64,000 nt of DNA, from positions 124,001-188,000 of the forward strand of contig NZ_JAUSSN010000002.1 of assembly GCF_030812335.1 (NCBI RefSeq). The letters are read 5' to 3'. Of the stretch, positions 51,331 to 58,830 are shown one piece after another (positions within the stretch are counted from its first letter, which is position 1; each line of letters opens with the position of its first letter). This stretch comes from Pseudarthrobacter oxydans. Lineage in GTDB: Bacteria > Actinomycetota > Actinomycetes > Actinomycetales > Micrococcaceae. Both the position numbers and the translations under genes were made by a program. Under the pieces are notes generated by a model. The model did not search any database, was not told the DNA's origin, and worked only from the letters and a program-made list of their open reading frames with translations.

Positions 51331-51965
51331 CAGCGGGTGTCGCCGTCGACGTCGGGCTCGTGGCTCTTGAGCAGTTTGCCCTTGCGGATGATGGCCCAGA
51401 AATAGTTGTATCCGGCGATCCAGTGCCCCACGAGCCCCAGCCCCAGGAAGATCCAGGCGGCGGTGAGGTAGACCTCGGTGCCCGGGATGGGGAGTTTCGA
51501 GAGCACGAGCAGCGGCGTGCCGACCAGCAAGAGGGCAGTCCGGATCTTGCCGATCCGGCTCACGGGGAGGTCGGGGTGGCCGTGGAAGTAGTAGAGCGAC
51601 AGGGCGAGCAGGATGGCGTCCGGGATCAGCAGCGCCGCGAGGTACCACCACTCGACGACGCCGGCGATCACCAGCGTCACGGCAACCGCGATCAGCGAAA
51701 GCCGGTCCGCAATGGGGTCCATGACCCGCCCGAGGTTGGACATCTGGTCGTACCGGCGGGCGACGTAGCCGTCCACCCAGTCGGTGCTGCCCATGATGGC
51801 CAGGACGAGGGCGGCATAGCCGTATTCCTGCACCCCGAGCACGAGCCAGATGAAGAGCGGGACGCCGAGGAACCGCACGACGGTCAACACGTTGGGGATG
51901 GTGAAAACCCGGTCGTGGTGGATCTGGGGCTGACCAGGCCGGGAACCAGCGCCGATGAATTTCAT
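51330..51965 (-). CDS. CDP-alcohol phosphatidyltransferase (PgsA/CLS family)
   Basis: A 211-residue membrane enzyme. The signature DWVDGYVARRYDQMSNLGRVMDPIAD fits the D-x2-DG-x2-AR-x8-G-x3-D-x3-D motif of this family. About five hydrophobic segments are present. It begins after GGGGGA and shares TGATG with the following gene. It makes an acidic phospholipid from CDP-diacylglycerol, either phosphatidylglycerophosphate or cardiolipin; which one cannot be told. Confidence 0.9.
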   Translation of the reverse strand: MKFIGAGSRPGQPQIHHDRVFTIPNVLTVVRFLGVPLFIWLVLGVQEYGYAALVLAIMGSTDWVDGYVARRYDQMSNLGRVMDPIADRLSLIAVAVTLVIAGVVEWWYLAALLIPDAILLALSLYYFHGHPDLPVSRIGKIRTALLLVGTPLLVLSKLPIPGTEVYLTAAWIFLGLGLVGHWIAGYNYFWAIIRKGKLLKSHEPDVDGDTR

Positions 51966-52020
51966 CCAGTCCCCCTTTCCGTGGCCGGCAACGATCGGGC
52001 GTCGCAGTTCAGCGGGCTGC

Positions 52021-52914
52021 CTAGCCCTTGATCAGTTTGCGCAGCAGGAACACGAGGGCTGCGGCTGAGGCGGTGAGTGCGACGAGCGGCTTCCACCGCT
52101 GGCCCAACTGGCCTGCCACGTCCGCGCCGTCGGTACCGGCACCGCCGGACTCTGCTGGCCGCTTCGCGCGGCGGCTGGCCGCGGCGCGGACCTCGGCAAC
52201 TTTGCCGCTGAGCTGTTCCTTGCCGTCCTGCAGCTTCACCTGGGCCACGGCCAGGAGGGCCTGCGCCTGGGTCTTGACGTCCAGTTCATTGTTCAGTTCG
52301 TCGCGGACGCCGGTGAGGTGGCTGCGGCGCTCGTCCAGCCGGCGTCGCAGTTCCGCTTCGGTGGGCGGCGGACCGTAGTCCGGCTCGGCGGCCTTCTTGG
52401 CTTCCTTCTCCGCCTGGGCCTTGGCGGCGGCTTCGGCCTTGGCGGCCTTCGCGGCTTTGTACTGCTCGGATTCCGGATCCAGCACGGCAGGATCGAACGC
52501 GGAGCCCTCCTTGGCGATGCCGAGGTCGTACTTCAAGCCCCGGATGGTGTCTTCGGGGACCAGCGGCAGGGCCTTCTTGAACTTGCCGACGCCGACCAGG
52601 CCGGCGATCAGGGCGATGATGAGGAAGACGCCGCAGACCAGCAGGGCCGCGAGCCAGGCGGGCATGATCGTGGCGAGTCCCATGATGGCGGCGACGATGA
52701 GACCGGTGACCAGGAAAGCGACGAAGATCAGCCCGACGGCGAGGAAGGCGGAGGCAACGCCGACCTGGATGCCCTTGCGCTTGAGCTCGACCTTGGCGAG
52801 GGCAATCTCGTCGTTGAGCTGCCGCGGAGCCAGTTTGAAGATCAGTTTTAGGGTCTTCGGGAGCGCGGAGATGCGCAGCCCCCCGTTTGTCCCGCCGCTG
52901 TGACGTCCGCTCAT
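52021..52914 (-). CDS. Holin-X/superfamily III-like membrane protein with DUF3618-like region
   Basis: A 297-residue protein. A hydrophobic pair of helices (about 51-79 and 84-110, GVASAFLAVGLIFVAFLVTGLI and LAALLVCGVFLIIALIAGLV) follows ELKRKGIQVG, resembling the actinobacterial holin-X/phage_holin_3 fold. A charged, Ala/Lys/Glu-rich linker (about 140-200) leads to a DUF3618-like helix (TEAELRRRLDERRSHLTGVRDELNNEL) and a last TM helix. The family is not phage-derived in most genomes and its function is unknown. Its start is ATG at 52914. Confidence 0.75.
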   Translation of the reverse strand: MSGRHSGGTNGGLRISALPKTLKLIFKLAPRQLNDEIALAKVELKRKGIQVGVASAFLAVGLIFVAFLVTGLIVAAIMGLATIMPAWLAALLVCGVFLIIALIAGLVGVGKFKKALPLVPEDTIRGLKYDLGIAKEGSAFDPAVLDPESEQYKAAKAAKAEAAAKAQAEKEAKKAAEPDYGPPPTEAELRRRLDERRSHLTGVRDELNNELDVKTQAQALLAVAQVKLQDGKEQLSGKVAEVRAAASRRAKRPAESGGAGTDGADVAGQLGQRWKPLVALTASAAALVFLLRKLIKG

Positions 52915-53084
52915 CGGTCCCGCCTAACTGGTTACGTCTTTGATTCCGCTTCCGCGGGCTTGCCGGTCTGCGCAGCTTCACGCACACCCCGGTGTCAAAA
53001 CTACCATTCAGGCTCCGTGCCGCCGCGCGGGCGCGGGCTGTGGCGCGCCCTGCGCTGCAGACCTGGCCGGGTGGCCGTGCGCCC

Positions 53085-53090
53085 TAGGAT
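53085..53090 (+). promoter_or_regulatory. -10 box (TAGGAT) of the efflux-pump gene
   Basis: TAGGAT is followed by 8 nt and a GTG at 53099; no Shine-Dalgarno. Confidence 0.45.
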
Positions 53091-53098
53091 TGACCTCT

Positions 53099-54322
53099 GT
53101 GACTACACCCACCAATCCCGGCGATTCCCTGAGCCGCCGCCGCAAGCTCCTCTACATTCTGATGCTCGGCGCCCTGACCGCTCTGGGTCCCTTCACCGTG
53201 GACCTGTACCTTCCGGCCTTCCCGGCCCTGGAAGAAAGCCTGGCCGTCTCGGAGGCGGCCGTGCAGCTGACTCTGACCGGCACCACGCTCGGCTTTGCGC
53301 TCGGCCAGTTGGTGGTGGGGCCGCTGAGCGACAAGTTCGGCCGGCGGATGCCGCTGATCCTTGCGACGGCGGTGCACATTGTGGCCTCCCTGGGGGCGGC
53401 CCTGTCGACCGACATCACGACGCTGGGCTTCTTCCGGGTGCTGATGGGCATCGGAGCCGCGGGCGGCGGCGTGGTGGCCATGGCGATGGTGCGGGACCTG
53501 TTCAGCGGTTTCGCCATGGTGCGGATGTTCTCCCGGATGGCCCTGGTGAACGGCCTGGCGCCGATCCTCGCTCCGGTGATCGGCTCTCAGCTGCTGCTGT
53601 TCATGCCGTGGCCGGGGATCTTCTTCTTCCTGGCCGGCTACGGCATGTGCGTCCTCATCGCCGCGATCTTCGTGGTGCGCGAGACGCTGCCCCGGGAACT
53701 CCGCGGAAAATCCGGCATGACTGCCCGGCAGCGTTACGGTGTGCTGTTCAGGGACCGGATCTTTGTGGGGCTGTTGCTGGTGGGCGGAATGAACTTCGCC
53801 GGGCTGTTCACGTACCTGTCCGCGTCGCCGTTCCTGTTCCAGGACGTCTACGGCTTCAGCCCGCAGCAGTACGGCCTGCTCTTCGGCGTGAATTCCCTGG
53901 GCATCGTCGCGGGCGTGCAGACCAGCTCCAGGCTCATCCGCAAGGTCCCGCCGCAGTGGATCCTGGCGTGCTCCACGGCGTGGATGTTCCTGATGGCTTT
54001 GTTGATCGTGCTCTTCGACCAGCTCGGCTTCGGCCTGTGGGGCGTGATGGTGCCCCTGTGGTTCTACATCCTCGGCGCCGGCTTCACGTTCCCCTGCGTC
54101 CAGGTGCTGGCGCTCGCCAAACACGGCGCCCAGGCCGGGACCGCGGCCTCCCTGCTCGGCGCCGCCACCTTCCTGATGGCGGGCCTCATCTCGCCGGTGG
54201 TGGGCTGGCTCGGTGTCACGTCATCCACCCCGATGGGCGCCGTCCAGGCCGCGTGCATCTTCCTGGCCGCGGCCGCCCTCTGGCTGGTCGTCAGGCCCAG
54301 CACGGTCCCACCGATCCAGTAG
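53099..54322 (+). CDS. Bcr/CflA-type multidrug efflux MFS transporter
   Basis: A 407-residue 12-TM major facilitator. The Bcr/CflA N-terminus is evident: LGALTALGPFTVDLYLPAFPALEESLAVSEAAVQLTLTG (about 23-62). LGQLVVGPLSDKFGRRMPL is the MFS motif A region. A long loop between TM6 and TM7 contains RGKSGMTARQRYGVLFRDR. The GTG start is likely leaderless; open frame upstream to 52940 has no family similarity. Substrates may include bicyclomycin-like drugs, sulfonamides or peptides. Downstream is a repeated intergenic element. Confidence 0.88.
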   Translation: MTTPTNPGDSLSRRRKLLYILMLGALTALGPFTVDLYLPAFPALEESLAVSEAAVQLTLTGTTLGFALGQLVVGPLSDKFGRRMPLILATAVHIVASLGAALSTDITTLGFFRVLMGIGAAGGGVVAMAMVRDLFSGFAMVRMFSRMALVNGLAPILAPVIGSQLLLFMPWPGIFFFLAGYGMCVLIAAIFVVRETLPRELRGKSGMTARQRYGVLFRDRIFVGLLLVGGMNFAGLFTYLSASPFLFQDVYGFSPQQYGLLFGVNSLGIVAGVQTSSRLIRKVPPQWILACSTAWMFLMALLIVLFDQLGFGLWGVMVPLWFYILGAGFTFPCVQVLALAKHGAQAGTAASLLGAATFLMAGLISPVVGWLGVTSSTPMGAVQAACIFLAAAALWLVVRPSTVPPIQ

Positions 54323-54350
54323 CCACCCCGCGCGCCCCACCACCCCCGTG

Positions 54351-54429
54351 GGACATGCCCATTCTTGGCGCGCAGGAGTGGGCATATCGGCCCTATGTCC
54401 ACGCACACACCCCACCACGGGGCATGTCC
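54351..54429. repeat. 79-bp repeat unit bounded by GGACATGCCC / GGGCATGTCC, copy 1
   Basis: The unit begins GGACATGCCC and ends in its reverse complement GGGCATGTCC. A 58-bp core (54378-54435, GTGGGCATAT ... CATGTCCCCCGGG) is nearly identical to copy 2. Core differences are few and clustered. Confidence 0.8.
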
Positions 54430-54465
54430 CCCGGGCGACATGGTGCGGCCTGCTCTCATGCGGGA

Positions 54466-54544
54466 GGACATGCCCAGCCTTCGCAGCCATGGGTGGGCAT
54501 ATGGGCACTATGTCCACGCACACACCCCAGCGCGGGGCATGTCC
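54466..54544. repeat. 79-bp repeat unit, copy 2
   Basis: Same length and boundaries as copy 1, core 54493-54550. The TATGTCCACGCACACACCCCA part is identical. A single related fragment GGGCATGTCCCCCGG lies at 63239. Confidence 0.8.
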
Positions 54545-54636
54545 CCCGGGGGTTCGGTGCACAAAGTGGGCATGTTCCCCTCGGGGCGGGGCCGCGCAGT
54601 TGTCCGCGGGCCCTGTTGCCGCTCCACGGCGGGCGA

Positions 54637-54642
54637 TAAAGT
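54637..54642 (+). promoter_or_regulatory. -10 box (TAAAGT) of the small hypothetical gene
   Basis: TAAAGT is followed by 6 nt and the GTG at 54649. TTGCCG 15 nt upstream may be a weak -35. Confidence 0.45.
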
Positions 54643-54648
54643 TGTGAT

Positions 54649-55056
54649 GTGCCCCACTGGCAGGATCCTCCGCCCAAACCGGCCACGTGGCAGCGGTGCG
54701 ACACCGGAATCCTGCCTCTGTGGTGGGATCGCCTGTGCAGCCAGACCAGCCAGCAGTCGGCGGCCCTCTTCGCGGCCGGCCTGTTCACCGAGGACCGCCG
54801 GCGCCCGATCGCCCAGTGGTACAACCCGGCCTTCGATTCAGCGCTCCTGGTCGCACCCGAGACGTCCCCGGAGTGGCCCGTGCAGCGCTTCGGGATCTTC
54901 TATGCCCCGCCCGGCGGCGGCTTCACCCAGGTGCACTCCGCACCGCACGAATGGCACCCCCGGGAACCCCGCAAGTCCCCCACCGAACTCGAAGCCTTCC
55001 GCGCAGCCGTGGCGGAGGCGGAGCGGTTCCTCCAGGTGGAGATGTATTTCGTCTGA
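54649..55056 (+). CDS. Hypothetical protein, 135 residues
   Basis: I do not recognise this protein. It is a soluble, Trp- and Pro-rich protein with no signal peptide or membrane segment: MPHWQDPPPKPATWQRC at the N-terminus, WWDRLCSQTSQQSAALFAAGLFTEDRRRPIAQWYNPAFDSA in the middle and FYAPPGGGFTQVHSAPHEWHP later. It ends with an Ala/Glu-rich helix. The GTG start at 54649 is supported by a TAAAGT box 6 nt upstream. It is convergent with the tRNA-Asn pair. Coding bias is clear, with high GC at third positions. Confidence 0.7.
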   Translation: MPHWQDPPPKPATWQRCDTGILPLWWDRLCSQTSQQSAALFAAGLFTEDRRRPIAQWYNPAFDSALLVAPETSPEWPVQRFGIFYAPPGGGFTQVHSAPHEWHPREPRKSPTELEAFRAAVAEAERFLQVEMYFV

Positions 55057-55085
55057 GCACACAGTAGGCCGCCGTAAGAGGGCAC

Positions 55086-55127
55086 AAAAAAGGTCCCGCA
55101 GCCGGTTATACACCGGCTGCGGGACCT
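55086..55127 (-). terminator. Terminator of tRNA-Asn copy 1
   Basis: Perfect 15-bp arms (55091-55105 and 55113-55127), 7-nt loop, followed on the minus strand by TTTTT. It starts six bases after the tRNA 3' end. It also faces the 54649 gene's 3' end. Confidence 0.9.
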
Positions 55128-55132
55128 GTCCG

Positions 55133-55205
55133 CTCCTCCTGCTGGACTTGAACCAGCAACCCTTCGATTAACAGTCGAATGCTCTGCCAATTGAGCTAAG
55201 GAGGA
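55133..55205 (-). tRNA. tRNA-Asn (GTT), copy 1
   Basis: A 73-nt cloverleaf on the minus strand: acceptor TCCTCCT/AGGAGGA, D-arm GCTC/GAGC, anticodon stem TTCGA/TCGAA with GTT in the loop, T-arm GCTGG/CCAGC, discriminator G. Identical to copy 2. Confidence 0.97.
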
Positions 55206-55297
55206 ATGAAGCAGGTACGACATTAGCAAAGGTTTTGCCGCTTAGGAAATCGGCCCGCCGCCCTCCCCGTCGTTGCCCGCGAATACCCCCTCCGGGT

Positions 55298-55336
55298 ATA
55301 AAAAAGTCCCCGCCCCGGTGACCCGGGACGGGGACT
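55298..55336 (-). terminator. Terminator of tRNA-Asn copy 2
   Basis: A 14-bp stem (55305-55318 with 55323-55336, one G-U pair) and 4-nt loop, followed on the minus strand by TTTTTAT. It follows the tRNA by 6 nt. Confidence 0.9.
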
Positions 55337-55341
55337 GCGCG

Positions 55342-55414
55342 CTCCTCCTGCTGGACTTGAACCAGCAACCCTTCGATTAACAGTCGAATGCTCTGCCAAT
55401 TGAGCTAAGGAGGA
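55342..55414 (-). tRNA. tRNA-Asn (GTT), copy 2
   Basis: The same 73-nt sequence as copy 1, anticodon GTT. Identity extends into the 5' flank (GCTTCATTCCTCC on the minus strand), while spacers otherwise differ, so the pair is an old duplication or under gene conversion. Confidence 0.97.
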
Positions 55415-55517
55415 ATGAAGCGGATATAAGCCTAGCAAACACCGGGCCGGGAAGTGAAATTGCCCGCTGCGGGACACCGCGGCGGCACGGCCAAGCCTCG
55501 ACGATCGGGCTCTACGA

Positions 55518-57467
55518 TCAGGCCTCCGCGCGCAGGGACCGCCGCTGCATCTCCAGCTGCATGAGCTCGCGGTTCAGCCGCTGGAACTCCTCCGGGTCGG
55601 CTGTCGCGTCCAGCCGCTGCAGCTGTCCCATCTTGTCGGCCTTGACCCGGGTGATCTGCAGCTCGAACAGGCGCGCCAGGATGTCCTTGCAGTAGCGCAG
55701 GACGCCGTCGGCGGTGCTGGCTGGCAGCGGGACAACCGCCAGCTCGGACACGAGCGGGCGCAGCGGCTCGGGTACCTCCTGCAGCAGCTGCTCCACCCAG
55801 CGCACCGGGTCGCCGGCAAACGCCAGGCCGGTGGCCCGGATGGCCTCGTGGATGGCCAGGTACGCCGGCGTTGAGAACCTCGCGTCGGTGAAACGCTGCC
55901 AGGTCTCGCCTTCCAGCATCCCGGGCTGCTGGAGGGCAACCTCCAGCGCCTGCCGTTCCATCGCCGCCACGGGGTCGCGCGGGTCGGGACGGTTGAAGGA
56001 CGGCAGCGCGGCCGACGCCGAGAAGGGAGCCACGCCCGGGGCGGATCCCCCGCCGGTCACCGTAACGAACCCGGAGCCCTGGCCGCGGCCCTGGCCCTGG
56101 TACGTGCCGGATCCGGCTCCGCCCGCCGGCGCCTGGGCGGCACGCTTGGCGGCAGCGCCCACGGCCCGGCTGACTTCCTCGACCGGCATGCCCAGCCAGC
56201 CGGACAGTTCCCGGGCGTAGGCGGGACGGATGCCGGCGTCGCGGATCTGCGCGACGACCGGGGCGGATTCCCGCAGGGCGGCGATCCGGCCCTCGACCGT
56301 GTCCAGGTTGTGCCGCTTCAGGGCGGCACGGATGGCAAATTCGAACAAGGGACGGCGGGTGGCGATCAGGTCCCGGACGGCGGCGTCGCCCTTGGACTGG
56401 CGCAGCTCACAGGGATCCGCGCCGTTGGGCTCCACGGCCACGTAGGTCTGCGCCACGAACCGCTGGTCCTCCTCGAAGGCCCGCAGGGCCGCCTTCTGGC
56501 CGGCGGCGTCGCCGTCGAAGGTGAAGATGACTTCGCCGCCGCTGCCGTCGTCGGAGAGCAGGCGGCGGGCAATCTTGATGTGTTCGGTGCCGAAGGCCGT
56601 GCCGCAGGTGGCCACCGCGGTCGTGATCCCGGCGAGGTGGCAGGCCATCACGTCGGTGTAGCCCTCCACCACAACGAGCTGCCGGTCCTTGGCGATGCTG
56701 CGCTTGGCGAGGTCGATGCCGTAGAGCACCTGGGACTTTTTGTAGAGCGCGGTTTCGGGAGTGTTGAGGTATTTGGGGCCCTGGTCGTCCTCGTAGAGCT
56801 TGCGGGCGCCGAAGCCAATGGTGTCCCCCGCGATGTCGCGGATGGGCCAGATCAGCCGACCGCGGAACCGGTCGTAGATCCCCCGCCCGCCTTCGGAGAA
56901 CATCCCCGTGAGTTTGAGCTCGGGATCCGTGTAACCCCGGCCGCGGAGGTGCTTGAGCAGCGAGTCCCAGCCCTGCGGGGCGTAGCCGACGCCGAACTGG
57001 TCGGCTGCGGCACGGTCGAAGCCGCGGTCATGCAGGAAGGTGCGGCCCTCGGTCGCTCCGGGGGTCAGCAGCTGGGCTCGGAAAAACTCGTCCGCGACCT
57101 TGTGGGCATCGATGAGCCGCTGTCGGCGGCCGACGTCCTCGCGGTTCGGTCCGGAGCCGCCGTCCTCGTACCGGAGCTCGAAGCCGATGCGGGCGGCCAG
57201 CTTTTCGACGGCCTCGTGGAAGGAGGTGTGGTCCAGTTTCTGCACGAAGGAGATGACATCGCCGTCCTCGCCGCAGCCGAAGCAGTGGTACCTGCCCACC
57301 TGGGGGCGGACGGTGAACGAGGGCGAACGCTCGTCATGGAAGGGGCACAGGCCTTTGAAGGAGCCCAGCCCCGCCCCCTTGAGGGTGACGTAGCCGTCGA
57401 CAACTTCCTTGATGTCCGTGCGCTGGCGTACTTCGTCGATATCTTCACGTTTGATCAGGCCGGCCAC
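55518..57467 (-). CDS. dnaG: DNA primase
   Basis: A 649-residue primase that makes RNA primers at replication forks. The CHC2 zinc ribbon is CPFHDERSPSF with CFGCGEDGD (C41, H44, C62, C65). The catalytic core covers about 120-430: GFGARKLYEDDQGPKYLNTPET, the TOPRIM VVEGYTDVMACHLAGI and FTFDGDAAGQKAALRAFEED. A helicase-binding C-terminal domain follows a Gly-rich linker at about 430-475. The GTG start is preceded by TAGGAT and 6 nt, so its mRNA is probably leaderless. It follows dgt on the same strand with a 73-nt gap. Confidence 0.96.
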   Translation of the reverse strand: MAGLIKREDIDEVRQRTDIKEVVDGYVTLKGAGLGSFKGLCPFHDERSPSFTVRPQVGRYHCFGCGEDGDVISFVQKLDHTSFHEAVEKLAARIGFELRYEDGGSGPNREDVGRRQRLIDAHKVADEFFRAQLLTPGATEGRTFLHDRGFDRAAADQFGVGYAPQGWDSLLKHLRGRGYTDPELKLTGMFSEGGRGIYDRFRGRLIWPIRDIAGDTIGFGARKLYEDDQGPKYLNTPETALYKKSQVLYGIDLAKRSIAKDRQLVVVEGYTDVMACHLAGITTAVATCGTAFGTEHIKIARRLLSDDGSGGEVIFTFDGDAAGQKAALRAFEEDQRFVAQTYVAVEPNGADPCELRQSKGDAAVRDLIATRRPLFEFAIRAALKRHNLDTVEGRIAALRESAPVVAQIRDAGIRPAYARELSGWLGMPVEEVSRAVGAAAKRAAQAPAGGAGSGTYQGQGRGQGSGFVTVTGGGSAPGVAPFSASAALPSFNRPDPRDPVAAMERQALEVALQQPGMLEGETWQRFTDARFSTPAYLAIHEAIRATGLAFAGDPVRWVEQLLQEVPEPLRPLVSELAVVPLPASTADGVLRYCKDILARLFELQITRVKADKMGQLQRLDATADPEEFQRLNRELMQLEMQRRSLRAEA

Positions 57468-57473
57468 AGTGCC

Positions 57474-57479
57474 ATCCTA
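57474..57479 (-). promoter_or_regulatory. -10 box (TAGGAT on minus strand) of dnaG
   Basis: TAGGAT is followed by 6 nt and the dnaG GTG at 57467; no Shine-Dalgarno. Confidence 0.5.
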
Positions 57480-57540
57480 GTACCGCGCCCCGTCAGGAAC
57501 GGCGCATAGCAGGGCACTGCGGGCAACGTCACCAAGACGG

Positions 57541-58830
57541 TCACCACAGTGACGGCAGGCTGCCGACGAGCCGCTCGTACATGGCCAGCGCGGAACCGTC
57601 GGTCAATGACGCCACCTGGTCGATCACGACACGCAGCCGCGCGCCGTCGTCCTCCGCGTCGCGCCAGTCGGCGGCGAACATCGGCTCCAGGTGGCGGTCC
57701 CCGGTGGCGCTCAGGGCCGTCACGAGGGCGTGCAGGACCTCGCGCTGGCGTTCGTAGATGGGCCGCCGGTGTTCGGTGGTCATCACGAAGGTGGTGGCCA
57801 GGCCCTTCATCACGGCTATTTCCATCACGGTCTCGTCCGGAACGATCAGCTCCGCGTTGTAGCGGGTCAGGTTCTCCGGGCCGTACACAGCGCGGGTGGA
57901 CGCCAGCGCACTCTGGCAGAACCGGCCGATCAGCTGGCTGGTCATGTCCTTGAGCGCCGCCATCGACTTGCGGCTGCCGTCGGCCTCGCGCACCCAGACG
58001 CTGGTCGCTTCCAGCCGGGCCAGGGCCGCATCAATCGCGGCCGGGTCGTTCTGCGGCAGGTACCACTGCTTGGCGTAGCCGACCACCCGGGCGCGGTGGT
58101 CCGGATTGTCCATCCAGCGCAGCTGGAAGTGCCCGGCGACGATGGCGTCCTCGACGTCGTGCACGGAGTAGGAGATGTCGTCGGCGAGGTCCATGACCTG
58201 CGCTTCGAGGCAGGAGCGCCGCTCCGGGGCGTCCTCGCGGATCCAGTCGAAGATCGGCAGGTCATCCTCATAGGCGCCGAACTTGCTGGTCCGCTCGCCA
58301 TGGATGACGGGCGCGTTCGCCGCCGACCACGGGTACTTCGCGGCGGCGTCAAGGCTGGCGCGGGTGAGGTTAAGCCCGGCAGGGCTTCCGTCGGCGGTGA
58401 GGACCTTGGGCTCCAGCCGGGTCAGCAGGCGCAGCGTCTGGGCGTTGCCTTCGAAGCCGCCGACGGCGTGGGCGACCTCGTTCAGCGCCGATTCGCCGTT
58501 ATGGCCGAACGGCGGGTGGCCGAGGTCGTGGCTGAGGCAGGCGGTGTCCACGACGTCGGGGTCGCAGCCGAGGGCACGGCCCAGTTCGCGGCCCACCTGC
58601 GCCACTTCGAGGCTGTGGGTGAGGCGGGTCCGGACGAAGTCGTCGGTGTCGGGGGCCACGACCTGGGTTTTGGCACCGAGCCGGCGCAGGGCCGAGGAGT
58701 GCAGCACCCGGGCCCGGTCGCGTTCGAAGTCGGAGCGGTACGTGGACTTGGGCGGTTCCTCGACCCAGCGGGCGGTGTCCCGGGCGACGTAACCGTCGAG
58801 CACGGGGGCGGTGGTCCTGGTTTCAGCCAC
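57541..58830 (-). CDS. dgt: Deoxyguanosinetriphosphate triphosphohydrolase-like protein
   Basis: A 429-residue HD-domain nucleotide hydrolase. The metal site is visible in RLTHSLEVAQ (H72) and SHDLGHPPFGHNGES (H101, D102). YRSDFERDRARVLHSSALRRLGAKTQV marks the family N-terminus. The GTG at 58830 overlaps the dusB stop by 8 nt; the open frame to 58944 lies within dusB and is rejected. Order dusB-dgt-dnaG is conserved in actinobacteria, which may couple dNTP control and primase expression. It cleaves dNTPs to deoxynucleoside and triphosphate. Confidence 0.93.
   Translation of the reverse strand: MAETRTTAPVLDGYVARDTARWVEEPPKSTYRSDFERDRARVLHSSALRRLGAKTQVVAPDTDDFVRTRLTHSLEVAQVGRELGRALGCDPDVVDTACLSHDLGHPPFGHNGESALNEVAHAVGGFEGNAQTLRLLTRLEPKVLTADGSPAGLNLTRASLDAAAKYPWSAANAPVIHGERTSKFGAYEDDLPIFDWIREDAPERRSCLEAQVMDLADDISYSVHDVEDAIVAGHFQLRWMDNPDHRARVVGYAKQWYLPQNDPAAIDAALARLEATSVWVREADGSRKSMAALKDMTSQLIGRFCQSALASTRAVYGPENLTRYNAELIVPDETVMEIAVMKGLATTFVMTTEHRRPIYERQREVLHALVTALSATGDRHLEPMFAADWRDAEDDGARLRVVIDQVASLTDGSALAMYERLVGSLPSLW

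Larger units (their letters stand above)
54323..54648. other. 326-bp spacer with two 79-bp repeat units
   Basis: It lies between the efflux gene and the small hypothetical gene. It holds two 79-bp inverted-boundary repeats (54351-54429, 54466-54544). No gene is supported on either strand; long open frames reflect the GC-rich repeat. Confidence 0.55.

Noticed and set aside
52021..52914. Phage holin and thus prophage remnant
   Set aside because: The holin-X-like fold is widespread as a chromosomal protein in actinobacteria, and no phage gene is nearby.
54351..54550. Possible insertion sequence
   Set aside because: No open frame for a transposase; only two 79-bp units with inverted ends.
52900..54639. 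579-codon plus-strand frame overlapping the efflux pump gene
   Set aside because: Arg/Ala/Pro-rich out-of-frame reading of a clear MFS gene and of the repeats after it.
54365..55171. 268-codon plus-strand frame across the 54.4-kb repeats and the small gene
   Set aside because: It is low-complexity repeat translation, then out of frame with the 54649 gene.
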